From: Fimbriimonadaceae bacterium
Lineage (GTDB): Bacteria; Armatimonadota; UBA10988
Direction of reading: 5' to 3'
DNA length: 64,000 bases
NCBI GenBank assembly: GCA_020850355.1
Contig: JADZEX010000067.1
Coordinates: 1-64,000, forward strand
Below the pieces are notes generated by a model. The model was not told the DNA's origin. It saw only the letters and a program-made list of their open reading frames with translations, and searched no databases. The translations under genes and the position numbers were made by a program. This document shows positions 50,911-58,553 of the stretch, piece after piece (positions within the stretch are counted from its first letter, which is position 1; every line of letters begins with the position of its first letter).

Positions 50911-51557
50911 ACCGCTGGCAACGTCGCTGGGCCGAGCGCCACCTGGCCGCCTACTACGCCGGCCGGCTCAGCAGCCGGCAGCGCCGCCGGCTGGCCGGCT
51001 GGCTGGAGGCCGATCCAGAGCTGCAGGCTCTGGCGCAGTGGCACACTCAACTGGGTGCGCTGCTGCGGACCCAGGACCCGGCCGCGCCGCCGGACTCGGC
51101 CGCCCAACTGGCGTTGCAGGCCCGGTTGCGGCAGGAACTGCGCCCCCTGGCCGTGGCCCGGCTGTGGCGGCCATCGGTGGCGGCCGCGGCCGCTCTGGCG
51201 CTGTTTGCGGGCGGCTGCCTGACCGGCGCCGCGGCCTTCCCCCGACAGGTCGAACGGGCGGTCGTGCAGACGGTGGTCAAGGAAGTCCCGGTTGAGCGCC
51301 GGGTGGTGGTCGAGAAGCCAGTCAAGGTGATTCAGAAAGTGCCGGTGACGGTGAGAGTGCCGGTCGAGAAGGTGGTGACCCGCTGGCGGACCCGCACGCT
51401 GGTACGGACGCAGGTGGTCTACCGCAGCCGCGGCGACCGCGGCCGCGGGGCGCCGGCCCGGGCCGCGGTGCCGGTGGTGCAGGTTCGCAGCAGCGAGTCG
51501 CACCAGGCCCTGGCGGCACTGCCCGGCGGCGAACGACCAGCGGCGGTGGACTTTTGA
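50907..51557 (+). CDS. Membrane protein, probable anti-sigma factor without a zinc motif
   Basis: The product of 216 residues has an N-terminal cytoplasmic part with RHLAAYYAGRLSSRQRRRL, reminiscent of anti-sigma domains but without the HxxxCxxC zinc motif. One membrane segment follows (about residues 91-112, SVAAAAALALFAGGCLTGAA). The extracytoplasmic part is a striking repeat of Val, Lys and Pro (VKEVPVERRVVVEKPVKVIQ), resembling stalk-like KVxV repeats. Gene order and overlap with the sigma factor are the main argument for anti-sigma function; sequence alone does not prove it. Confidence 0.7.
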   Translation: MNRWQRRWAERHLAAYYAGRLSSRQRRRLAGWLEADPELQALAQWHTQLGALLRTQDPAAPPDSAAQLALQARLRQELRPLAVARLWRPSVAAAAALALFAGGCLTGAAAFPRQVERAVVQTVVKEVPVERRVVVEKPVKVIQKVPVTVRVPVEKVVTRWRTRTLVRTQVVYRSRGDRGRGAPARAAVPVVQVRSSESHQALAALPGGERPAAVDF

Positions 51558-52834
51558 TGCGCCGACGCTGGCCCGGCCTGGGCCTGCTGGCGCTGCTGCC
51601 GCTGCTGCCGCTGCGGGCGGCCGAGGTGCCCGAGGAGCTGTTCTTCGGTGTCGCCGGGCTGCAGCGGCGGATGCTGCTGACACCGCCGCAGCGCGTGCAG
51701 TCGGGGAGCCTGACCGTCGAGCTGCTGGAGGTCGACTCGTTGGTCACCGCCAGCGAGCCGCAGGTGCGCCTGCTGCTGCGCTGCCGCCAGGGCGGGCCCA
51801 GCGCCACGCCGTTGGTGGTGGTCGGCGAGGTCTACGCGCTGGACGAGGCCGGTCGCGAGCTGCCGGCGCGGAGCCGGCAGAGCTATCAGCAGGGCGAGGT
51901 CTCGTGGGTCGTGGTGACGCTGCCGGCGGCCCGGCGGCTGAGCCTGTTCAGCACCGCGCTGGGGCCAGCCCCGCGAGAGGAGCAGCGCACCGAGCGCCTG
52001 CCCTTGACGGCCGGCAGCAGCGCCGAGTGGCCGGCGGTCGGCCTGCGCGGCGAGCTGGCGCTGCTGCGACAGGAGCGCACGCGGCTGCCGCTGGCGAGCG
52101 AGGCGCCGCCGCTCTATCGCGGTCTCGATTCGACGGCCCTGCGCAGCGAGGATCCCCCGGAGCCGAGTGGCGATAGCAGCTTTGTGACGCTCCGCCTGGC
52201 GACCCTCGGGCCGCTCGAATCGCCGGTCGGCTGGCGGCTGGCCAACCTGCGGCTGACCGCCGGGCAGCAGGTGGTGCAGGACTGGCGCTACCGGCGCCTG
52301 TTGTGGCGGCCCGACTGGGGGGCCTGGCTGGGCGCCAAAGGGCGCGACTGGGAGAGCAGCGCCGAGGCCACGCCGCGGCGTGGGGTGCTGCTCGAGTCCC
52401 TGGTCGCGGGCGGGCCGGGCGAACTGGCGGGGCTACGGGTCGGCGACGTGCTGCTAACCGCGGCCGGCCTGCCCTTGCCGGATGCCTACGGACTGGGCGA
52501 ACTGGTGCGGACCCAGGCCCCCGGCGCCGTGCTGCGCTGCGAGGTCTGGCGCGACGGGCGACGGCTGCCGGTGACCATTCGCCTGGGCGGCCGAGAGCTG
52601 TGGCCGGATCTCGATGAGGTCGAGTTCAAGGAAGCCTGGACGCGGCTCGGCGGCGGGGAGCAGGCGGTGCTCAGCCTGTGGGACTGGCAGACCTGGGCGC
52701 CGCTGCCGGGCGACCTCGCCCCGACTGCGCTGGAGCTGGTCTTCAGCCGGCTGCAACCCGTCGCCCAGACGCAGTTTGTGCTCCGCAATATCCCGTTGCA
52801 GGCGCCTCAGTCGTCGTCGAAGAGCAACAACTGA
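51557..52834 (+). CDS. Secreted PDZ-domain protein linked to the ECF sigma factor
   Basis: The ATG overlaps the TGA of the preceding gene (TGATG). A signal peptide (LGLLALLPLLPLRAAEV) is followed by an uncharacterised beta-rich region to about residue 260 and a PDZ domain at about 270-345 (GVLLESLVAGGPGELAGLRV, GDVLLTAAGLPLPDAYGLGE). No protease domain (no HDS triad) is present. As third gene of a coupled sigma/anti-sigma operon it may sense envelope proteins or scaffold a protease that cleaves the anti-sigma. Its last 28 bases overlap the convergent DUF1848 gene. Confidence 0.8.
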   Translation: MRRRWPGLGLLALLPLLPLRAAEVPEELFFGVAGLQRRMLLTPPQRVQSGSLTVELLEVDSLVTASEPQVRLLLRCRQGGPSATPLVVVGEVYALDEAGRELPARSRQSYQQGEVSWVVVTLPAARRLSLFSTALGPAPREEQRTERLPLTAGSSAEWPAVGLRGELALLRQERTRLPLASEAPPLYRGLDSTALRSEDPPEPSGDSSFVTLRLATLGPLESPVGWRLANLRLTAGQQVVQDWRYRRLLWRPDWGAWLGAKGRDWESSAEATPRRGVLLESLVAGGPGELAGLRVGDVLLTAAGLPLPDAYGLGELVRTQAPGAVLRCEVWRDGRRLPVTIRLGGRELWPDLDEVEFKEAWTRLGGGEQAVLSLWDWQTWAPLPGDLAPTALELVFSRLQPVAQTQFVLRNIPLQAPQSSSKSNN

Positions 52835-53781
52835 TCGCGGTGGGGGTCCTCCTGGCCGGTGGCCAGGGCCAGGAGCTGCGGCCCGCTGAGCGCCGTCAGG
52901 CGGGCCGGGCGCCAGAGCAGCAGGTCGTCGGGGCGATGCTCCCGGCGGCGCTTCTCGGCCGCCGCCCGGCTGCGGTTGGCGTAGCAGTAGAGGCAGCCGG
53001 TGGGGCAGGTGTCGTAAACTCCGATGTCGACGCTGGCGAAGCAGCCACAGCGGTCGCGATGCGGCCGCCGCGGGAGCAGCAACGACTTCCCGGCGAGGCG
53101 TTCCAGGCGGGCCAAATCGATGCACGCGGCGTCGTCGAGTCCGGCACACAGCAGCTCGCGCTGCGCACAGACCGTCAGTCGCAGGCCCTCCTGCCGGGCG
53201 AGGTCCGCCAGTTGTAGCAGCAGTTCGCGTTTCGCCTCCAGCGCCGGGTCCTCGAAGGTGAACCCGTTGGCCAGCCCGCCGGCGCGCAGTTGGCTGCTGG
53301 TCTTGCGGTAGAAGTGCGTGAACGAGACCACCACCTCGTCGGCGATCCCTGACAGCGCGCCGGCCAGTCGGGCGAAGTTGGCGAGGTGCCAGGCCGGCGG
53401 GGTCAGCGACGTCACCAGCAAGGGGTCGTAGCGCCAGACGAGGGACCCGGCGCCGCAGCAGTCGACGACCTCGCGGCAGAGCGCGGTGGCCCGCTCCGGT
53501 GCGGCGCCGTGGCTCTCCAAGGCGCGTGGGTAGGCGGTCAGGCTGTACTGCACGACGCACGGCAGCCCGTCGGCTCGCAGCCGCTGCAAGACCGGCATGA
53601 AGGGCGCGCTGTTGCGGGTCCAGAAGACGAAACCCTGCACCTCCGGCGCGTGCAGCGCGACCCGCCGCAGGCCACTGTCGAAAGGGTTCGGCACGAGGCA
53701 GAACCCGGCCTGGTACCGCCGCTCGAACCAGCGGCTGTAGTACGCCGGAATGTCGGTGCGGTAGCTTGCCGAGACGATCAC
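52807..53781 (-). CDS. DUF1848 protein with Fe-S cluster-like cysteines
   Basis: I place the start at a GTG (53781) with GGAG six bases ahead, where the conserved N-terminus begins (VIVSASYRTDIPAYYSRWFE); a TTG 17 codons upstream is the alternative. Family phrases: FCLVPNPFDSGLRRVAL, VFWTRNSAPFMPVL, WRYDPLLVTS and the C-terminal cysteine cluster CGCFASVDIGVYDTCPTGCLYCYAN. This last cluster resembles an Fe-S-binding site; the family is related to radical-SAM-like enzymes, function unknown. The 324 residues are usual. It converges on the PDZ gene. Confidence 0.85.
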   Translation of the reverse strand: MIVSASYRTDIPAYYSRWFERRYQAGFCLVPNPFDSGLRRVALHAPEVQGFVFWTRNSAPFMPVLQRLRADGLPCVVQYSLTAYPRALESHGAAPERATALCREVVDCCGAGSLVWRYDPLLVTSLTPPAWHLANFARLAGALSGIADEVVVSFTHFYRKTSSQLRAGGLANGFTFEDPALEAKRELLLQLADLARQEGLRLTVCAQRELLCAGLDDAACIDLARLERLAGKSLLLPRRPHRDRCGCFASVDIGVYDTCPTGCLYCYANRSRAAAEKRRREHRPDDLLLWRPARLTALSGPQLLALATGQEDPHRDQLLLFDDD

Positions 53782-53905
53782 CCGCCGCTCCAACCGGCAG
53801 TTCGCGGTCCGCCTGCCCCGTCCTTTCGACAACCTCGACGCATCAGGGCTGGCTAATGAGTTGCAGCGAGGTGGGGCGCGGGCGCACTGTGCAGAGGAGG
53901 CGCGG

Positions 53906-55009
53906 ATGACACCACGGGAGCGATTCCTGGCCTGCTACCGGTTTCAGCCGGTGGACCACGTGCCGGATCGCGAGTTTGGCTACTGGGACGACACGCTGCG
54001 GGTCTGGTGGGACCAGGGCCTGCCGCGCTGGGTCACCCACAACGGCCTGGCTGACCATTACTTCAAGTTCGAGCCGCGGGGCGGCGTGCCGCTGAACGTC
54101 GGTCTCCAGCCGGGGTTCGCCACCGAGGTGATGGAGACGCACGAGCGCTACCAGATCATCCGCGACGGCAATGGCGTGCTGCTGAAGCAGTTCACCGACG
54201 GCTCGAGCTCCATCCCACACTACCTGGAGTTCCCGCTTCAGACGCGCGCCGACTGGGAAGAGAAGTTCCTGCCGCGGCTGCAACTGGACCGCCTCTATCC
54301 GAGCAACTGGGAGCAGCTCAAGACGCGTTGGATGGAGCGCGAGTACCCGCTCGGCATCTCCTGCGGCAGCCTCTACGGCTGGTTGCGCAACTGGATGGGC
54401 CTGGAGGGCATCAGCATCGCGATTGGGACCGACCCGGCCTGGGTCGATGCGATGATGGAGCACCTCTGCCAGTTGACCTGTGCCGTGATTGCCCGCGCCG
54501 CGGCGGAGGTGGAGCTCGACTTCGCGACGTTCTGGGAGGATATGTCGGCGAACCACGGTCCGCTGATCTCACCAGCGATGTTCCGACGCCACATGACGCC
54601 GCGGTTGAAGCGCATCACCGACCTGCTGCGCGACCACGGTGTCGGGATCTTCGTGGTCGACAGCGATGGCAACATCAACCAGATTGTGGAGCCCTGGCTG
54701 GAGGGAGGCGTGAACTGCATGTTCCCCCTCGAGATCAACGGGGACAGCGATCCGGTCAAGCTGCGGGCGCGGTACGGGCAGCGGGTTCTGCTGAAGGGTG
54801 GGGTGGACAAGAACGCCCTGCGCGCTGGCCGGGCGGCGATCGACGCGGAGTTGGAGCGCATCGCGCCGGTGGTGGCGACCGGCGGTTACGTGCCGACCGT
54901 CGACCACCGGGTCCCACCAGACGTGACCTACGAGGACTACCTGTACTATCTGCGGGCGAAGCGGGAGCGGTTTGGGATCCCCGACCCCGGATTCGCGGAC
55001 GCCCCGTGA
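53906..55009 (+). CDS. URO-D-fold protein of the corrinoid methyl-transfer cluster
   Basis: The ATG at 53906 follows GAGGAGG. The 367-residue product has MTPRERFLACYRFQPVDHVP, RGGVPLNVGLQPGF, GSLYGWLRNWMGLEGISIAI, FWEDMSANHGPLISPAMFRR, GIFVVDSDGNINQIVEPWLE and GGYVPTVDHRVPPDVTYEDY. In MtaA-type enzymes the zinc ligands are His-x-Cys-Gly and a later Cys; here the equivalents read DSDG and TVDH, so no zinc site. This non-zinc URO-D subfamily is abundant in polysaccharide-degrading and acetogenic-like bacteria with corrinoid genes, and may demethylate an unknown substrate. First gene of the cluster. Confidence 0.8.
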   Translation: MTPRERFLACYRFQPVDHVPDREFGYWDDTLRVWWDQGLPRWVTHNGLADHYFKFEPRGGVPLNVGLQPGFATEVMETHERYQIIRDGNGVLLKQFTDGSSSIPHYLEFPLQTRADWEEKFLPRLQLDRLYPSNWEQLKTRWMEREYPLGISCGSLYGWLRNWMGLEGISIAIGTDPAWVDAMMEHLCQLTCAVIARAAAEVELDFATFWEDMSANHGPLISPAMFRRHMTPRLKRITDLLRDHGVGIFVVDSDGNINQIVEPWLEGGVNCMFPLEINGDSDPVKLRARYGQRVLLKGGVDKNALRAGRAAIDAELERIAPVVATGGYVPTVDHRVPPDVTYEDYLYYLRAKRERFGIPDPGFADAP

Positions 55010-55144
55010 TCGGGACCAGAGCGGCCCGAAAAGTCCACAAGGAATCGTTGATTCGACAGGCAGGAAGGCAGCAGGCGCTGGGGAAACCCAGCGGTGCCGC
55101 GCGGGCGGAGGCCGGCGTGGTTTCGGATGTAAGGAGGCTTCTCG
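55010..55144 (+). promoter_or_regulatory. Structured leader between the URO-D gene and the corrinoid protein gene
   Basis: The 135-base spacer is unusually long inside the cluster and contains a clean hairpin: GCTGGG, GAAA, CCCAGC (55077-55092), a six-pair stem closed by a GNRA tetraloop. A second small hairpin reads GAATC, GTT, GATTC (55042-55054). It ends in AAGGAGG, the ribosome site of the next gene. I find no B12-box consensus, so I do not call a cobalamin riboswitch; a regulatory leader or processing site is possible. Confidence 0.35.
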
Positions 55145-55777
55145 ATGGCTGATTTCGCCGCAATGCAGGAAGCGGTGATCAAGGGCAACCTCGGCGAGGC
55201 GACGCGCCTCACGCAGGAGGCCTTGGACGGCGGAACCGCGCCGGCCGCAATCGTCAATGAGGGACTGATCCCTGGGATGCTGGTGGTCGGTGAGCGCTTC
55301 AAGAACAACGAGTACTATGTTCCGGAAGTGCTGATCGCCGCGCGCGCCATGAAAGGCGCGATGGCGCTGGTGCAGCCGCATCTCAAGGAAGGCGACATCG
55401 AGCCGCTCGGCACGGTCGCCATCGGCACGGTGCAGGGCGACTTGCATGACATCGGCAAGAACCTCGTGGCGATGATGCTCGAGGGCGCCGGCTACAAGAT
55501 CGTCGACCTCGGCGTGGACGTCTCGCCGGAGAAGTTCATCGACGCCGTGCAGTCGCAGGGAGTCACGGTGATCGCGCTGTCGGCGCTGCTGACGACCACC
55601 ATGCCCTCCATCGGCAAGACCATCGAGGCGCTCAACGCCGCGGGTCTGCGCGAGAAGGTCACGGTGATCATCGGCGGTGCCCCGGTCACCGAGGCGTATC
55701 GTAAGGAAGTCGGCGCCGACGCCTACGCTCCCGACGCGGGGAGCGCGGTCGAAGCGCTGAAGGGCCTGGCCGCCTAG
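55145..55777 (+). CDS. Corrinoid carrier protein (MtaC/MttC/MtbC type)
   Basis: The protein of 210 residues has the two expected parts: a helical cap (EAVIKGNLGEATRLTQEALD, IVNEGLIPGMLVVGERFKNN, YYVPEVLIAARAMKGAM) and a B12-binding Rossmann domain with GTVQGDLHDIGKNLVAMML, where Asp99-x-His101-x-x-Gly104 is the DxHxxG motif whose His coordinates cobalt. VIALSALLTTTMPSIGKTIE and IIGGAPVTEAYRKEVGADAY complete it. It carries a methyl group on cobalt between methyltransferases. Length and order are typical of stand-alone carriers in methanol, methylamine and O-demethylase systems. AAGGAGG lies nine bases before the ATG. Confidence 0.95.
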   Translation: MADFAAMQEAVIKGNLGEATRLTQEALDGGTAPAAIVNEGLIPGMLVVGERFKNNEYYVPEVLIAARAMKGAMALVQPHLKEGDIEPLGTVAIGTVQGDLHDIGKNLVAMMLEGAGYKIVDLGVDVSPEKFIDAVQSQGVTVIALSALLTTTMPSIGKTIEALNAAGLREKVTVIIGGAPVTEAYRKEVGADAYAPDAGSAVEALKGLAA

Positions 55778-55786
55778 TTGCGCGCT

Positions 55787-55836
55787 AGCCCCGCGGGTCG
55801 CGCTCTGCTGCGGCGACGGGCGCGGTCCGCGGGGCT
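55787..55836 (+). other. Long inverted repeat between corrinoid protein and MtaA-like genes
   Basis: AGCCCCGCGG (55787-55796) and CCGCGGGGCT (55827-55836) are exact reverse complements around a 30-base loop that itself can pair (GTCGC...GCGAC). It begins ten bases after the corrinoid protein stop. No T-run follows; it could be an intercistronic stabiliser or attenuator that makes the carrier more abundant than the enzymes. Confidence 0.5.
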
Positions 55837-55929
55837 CTCCACTGGTCGTGTCGGCTCGCTGCCGGTCTACCGGCGGCGACGGTTGGTTGGTGCCTGCTGG
55901 TCCACCGAGTCCTAAGGTTGGAGGTCCCG

Positions 55930-57291
55930 ATGGCCGTCTCTCCCCGTGAACTGCTGCACGCTGCGCTGCACCGGCAACCCACCGCGCGCACGCCCTGGGT
56001 GCCGTACGTCGGCTGCCACGGCGGGCGGCTGATTGGGCGGAGCGCCGAGGAGTATCTGCGCAGCGCCGAGTTGATCGCTTACGGGGTCGCCACCGCGGCA
56101 CAGCGCTACCGCGCCGATGGCGTGCCGGTCGTCTTCGACCTGCAGATCGAGGCCGAGGCGCTGGGCTGCGAACTCGCCTGGTCGGAGGAGAATCCACCGG
56201 CGGTGATCTCGCACCCGCTGGCCCGCGGTACCCAGCTCGCGGATCTGGCGGTGCCCACCGCGGAGTCCGGTCGGCTGCCGATCGTGCTCGACGCGATCCG
56301 CCAGGCCCGCCGGCAGGTCGGTGACGAGGTCAGCCTGTTCGGCCTGATCACCGGCCCGTTCACCCTCGCCCTGCACCTCCTGGGGCCTGACATCTTCATG
56401 CAGATGTTCGACCAGCCGGAGCAGATTCAGGCGTTGATGCAGTTCACTCAGGAAGTCGGCCGGGCCGTCGCGGCGCTCTACATCGAGGCCGGCTGCGATG
56501 TCATCGCGGTGGTTGACCCGATGACCAGCCAGATCTCGCCGGGCCACTTCGAGGAGTTCGTGACCGCGCCAGCGCGCGCCATCTTCGCCGATCTGCGGCA
56601 GCGTGGCGTGCCCGGCTGCTTCTTCGTCTGCGGCGACGCGCAGCGCAACCTCGGCAAGATGGCCGAGTGCGGCCCGGAGGCGGTGTTTGTCGACGAGCAG
56701 ATCGATCTCGTGGCGATGGGCGAGATCGCCCGCCAGCACAACGTCGCCTTCGGCGGCAACATCCCGCTGACCACCGTGATGCTGTTCGGCAGCCAGGACG
56801 ACAACCGGCGCGCGGCGCGGGCCTGTCTCGACCAGGGTGGGGCGACCGGGTTCATCTTGGCGCCCGGCTGCGACATCCCCTACGCCGTGCCGCCCGAGAA
56901 CCTCGCGGCGATTGCCGAGGTCGTGCATGGCGAACACTCTGGCGTCGTGGCGGCCGGGGCCAGCACAGCGGTTGAGGTCGAGCTGCCCGACTACGCGACG
57001 CTCGGCCACGTGCAGGTCGACATCTTCACCCTCGACTCGGCGGCCTGCGCGCCGTGTCAGTACATGGTCGCGGCGGTCGAGAAGATCCTGCCGGAGTTCG
57101 CTGACAAGGTGCAGTGGAACGAGCTGAAGCTGAAGAGCCCCGAGACCGTCGCGCTGATGGGTGCGGTCGGGGTGACCTCGATTCCGTCGATTGCCATCGA
57201 CGGCGAGGTGGCTTTCAGCAGCCTGATTCCCGAACTCCGCGTGCTCCGCGACGCGGTGCGTGATAAGCTGTCGGCGAAGAGTCTGATCTAG
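55930..57291 (+). CDS. MtaA/MtbA-like URO-D methyltransferase fused to a thioredoxin-like CxxC domain
   Basis: ATG 55930 has GGAGG upstream. Residues 1-345 match MtaA/MtbA (methylcorrinoid:coenzyme M type) enzymes: DGVPVVFDLQIEAEALGCEL, LFGLITGPFTLALHLLG, DVIAVVDPMTSQISPGHFEE, and GFILAPGCDIPYAVPPENLA with the conserved zinc Cys. The HxCG zinc motif reads FVCG: Phe232 replaces the His, Cys234 is kept. Residues 365-450 form a thioredoxin-like domain (VQVDIFTLDSAACAPCQYMV with Cys373-Ala-Pro-Cys376, GVTSIPSIAIDGEV with a cis-Pro). A fused redox domain is unusual for MtaA proteins of about 340 residues. The methyl acceptor is unlikely to be coenzyme M in a bacterium. Confidence 0.85.
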   Translation: MAVSPRELLHAALHRQPTARTPWVPYVGCHGGRLIGRSAEEYLRSAELIAYGVATAAQRYRADGVPVVFDLQIEAEALGCELAWSEENPPAVISHPLARGTQLADLAVPTAESGRLPIVLDAIRQARRQVGDEVSLFGLITGPFTLALHLLGPDIFMQMFDQPEQIQALMQFTQEVGRAVAALYIEAGCDVIAVVDPMTSQISPGHFEEFVTAPARAIFADLRQRGVPGCFFVCGDAQRNLGKMAECGPEAVFVDEQIDLVAMGEIARQHNVAFGGNIPLTTVMLFGSQDDNRRAARACLDQGGATGFILAPGCDIPYAVPPENLAAIAEVVHGEHSGVVAAGASTAVEVELPDYATLGHVQVDIFTLDSAACAPCQYMVAAVEKILPEFADKVQWNELKLKSPETVALMGAVGVTSIPSIAIDGEVAFSSLIPELRVLRDAVRDKLSAKSLI

Positions 57292-57304
57292 CGGAGCCGA
57301 CAGG

Positions 57305-58180
57305 ATGCGGATCGATTTGCGGGAGCGCCTGGCCAGCGGCCGGGCGTTGGTCGTGGACGGGGCGACGGGCACGCAGCTCCAGGCGCGGGGGCTGCCCGCC
57401 GGGGCCTGCAGCGAGGGCTGGAATCTGGACCATCCCGACGCGGTCCGCGCGGTCGCTGCGGCCTACGCGGCGGCTGGCAGCGATCTGGTCTACAGCAACA
57501 GCTTCGGCGGCAACCCCTGGCGGTTGGCGCATCACGGGCTGGAGGGAGAGCTGGCGGCCCTCAACCGGCGGGCGGCCGAGCTGGCCCGCGAAGGCGTCGG
57601 CGACGACGTCTATGTCGCTGGCAGCATGGGCCCGACCGGCGACTTCCTGGCCCCCCTCGGCCTGCTGGAACCAGCGGCGGTGGAAGCGGCCTACGGCCAG
57701 CAGGCCGCCGCGCTGGTGGCCGGTGGTGCCGACGCCATCGTCTGCGAGACCTTCGCCGCCCTCGACGAACTGAGCGCCGCGGTGCGCGGTGCGCGGGCCG
57801 CCGTGGAGGTGCCGATCGTCGCGTCACTGACTTACGGTCGCGGTGGCCGGACGATGATGGGGGTCACCGCGACCGACGCCGTGCTGGCGCTGGTCGAGGC
57901 TGGGGCCGAGGTGATCGGTCTCAACTGCGGCGACGACCTGGAGGTCGTGCCGCTGGTGCTCGCCGCCTACCGTGCCACGGTGCCGGAGCTGCCGGTGCTG
58001 ATCAAGCCGAACGCCGGGATGCCGGCCATCGTCGCTGGGACGCCGGTCTGGCCGGTCGCGCCGGCGGAGTTCGGGCAGCTCGCGGCGGGTTGGCGCGCCG
58101 CGGGGGCCACGCTGCTAGGCGGCTGCTGCGGCACCAGCCCGGAGCATCTGGCGGCCGTCGCGGCCGCCGTGCGCCGCTAG
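57305..58180 (+). CDS. Zinc-dependent homocysteine S-methyltransferase
   Basis: The 291-residue protein equals the N-terminal module of MetH/BHMT/MmuM: ALVVDGATGTQLQARGL, DLVYSNSFGGNPWRLAHHGL, AGSMGPTGDFLAPLGLLEPA, ADAIVCETFAALDEL, and the three zinc Cys in VIGLNCGDD and LLGGCCGTSPEH. It would methylate homocysteine to methionine. It lacks the folate-, B12- and AdoMet-binding parts of MetH, so the methyl donor is probably the corrinoid protein encoded 1.5 kb upstream. Start follows the previous stop by 13 bases. Confidence 0.9.
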   Translation: MRIDLRERLASGRALVVDGATGTQLQARGLPAGACSEGWNLDHPDAVRAVAAAYAAAGSDLVYSNSFGGNPWRLAHHGLEGELAALNRRAAELAREGVGDDVYVAGSMGPTGDFLAPLGLLEPAAVEAAYGQQAAALVAGGADAIVCETFAALDELSAAVRGARAAVEVPIVASLTYGRGGRTMMGVTATDAVLALVEAGAEVIGLNCGDDLEVVPLVLAAYRATVPELPVLIKPNAGMPAIVAGTPVWPVAPAEFGQLAAGWRAAGATLLGGCCGTSPEHLAAVAAAVRR

Positions 58181-58191
58181 CTGTCGGCCAG

Positions 58192-58214
58192 GCCGGGCCG
58201 CCCGGCGGCCCGGC
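58192..58214 (+). terminator. GC-rich hairpin after the methyltransferase cluster
   Basis: GCCGGGCCGCC and GGCGGCCCGGC pair across a very short loop, 12 bases after the homocysteine methyltransferase stop. There is no T-run; it may end or stabilise the cluster transcript. Confidence 0.4.
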
Positions 58215-58251
58215 GACCGCTGGCCCCGCGCCGCAGAACTGAGGAACCCCC

Positions 58252-58545
58252 ATGGTTGAGCATCTGGTCTTGTTCAAGCTCCACAACGACGCCACCCCGG
58301 CCCAGGTCGAGGCGATGCTGCAGGCGCTGCGGGCGCTGCCGACGCAGATCGACACCATCCGCGAGCTGAGCTGCGGCCACAACTTCTGTGACCGCAGCAA
58401 CGGCCACCAGGTTGGGCTGCGCGTGTTGTTCGACGACCGCGCCGGCCTGGAGGTCTACGCACCGCATCCGGCCCACACCGGCTGCGTGGCGACCTGCATC
58501 AAGCCGATCCTGGAGCAGGTCACGGTCGTCGACTACGAGTGCTGA
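58252..58545 (+). CDS. Dabb (stress-responsive alpha/beta barrel) domain protein
   Basis: The 97 residues show the Dabb pattern: MVEHLVLFKLHNDATPAQVE, LRALPTQIDTIRELSCGHNF, FDDRAGLEVYAPHPAHTGCV, ILEQVTVVDYEC. These small dimeric ferredoxin-like proteins occur in many pathways; the role here is unknown. The spacing (72 bases from the methyl-transfer cluster, with a hairpin between) leaves open whether it is co-transcribed. It converges on pheA nine bases away. Confidence 0.85.
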   Translation: MVEHLVLFKLHNDATPAQVEAMLQALRALPTQIDTIRELSCGHNFCDRSNGHQVGLRVLFDDRAGLEVYAPHPAHTGCVATCIKPILEQVTVVDYEC

Positions 58546-58553
58546 CGGCTGCT

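Noticed and set aside
55010-55144. Cobalamin riboswitch before the corrinoid protein gene
   Set aside because: I could not find the B12-box consensus or the expected multi-stem core; only simple hairpins are visible.
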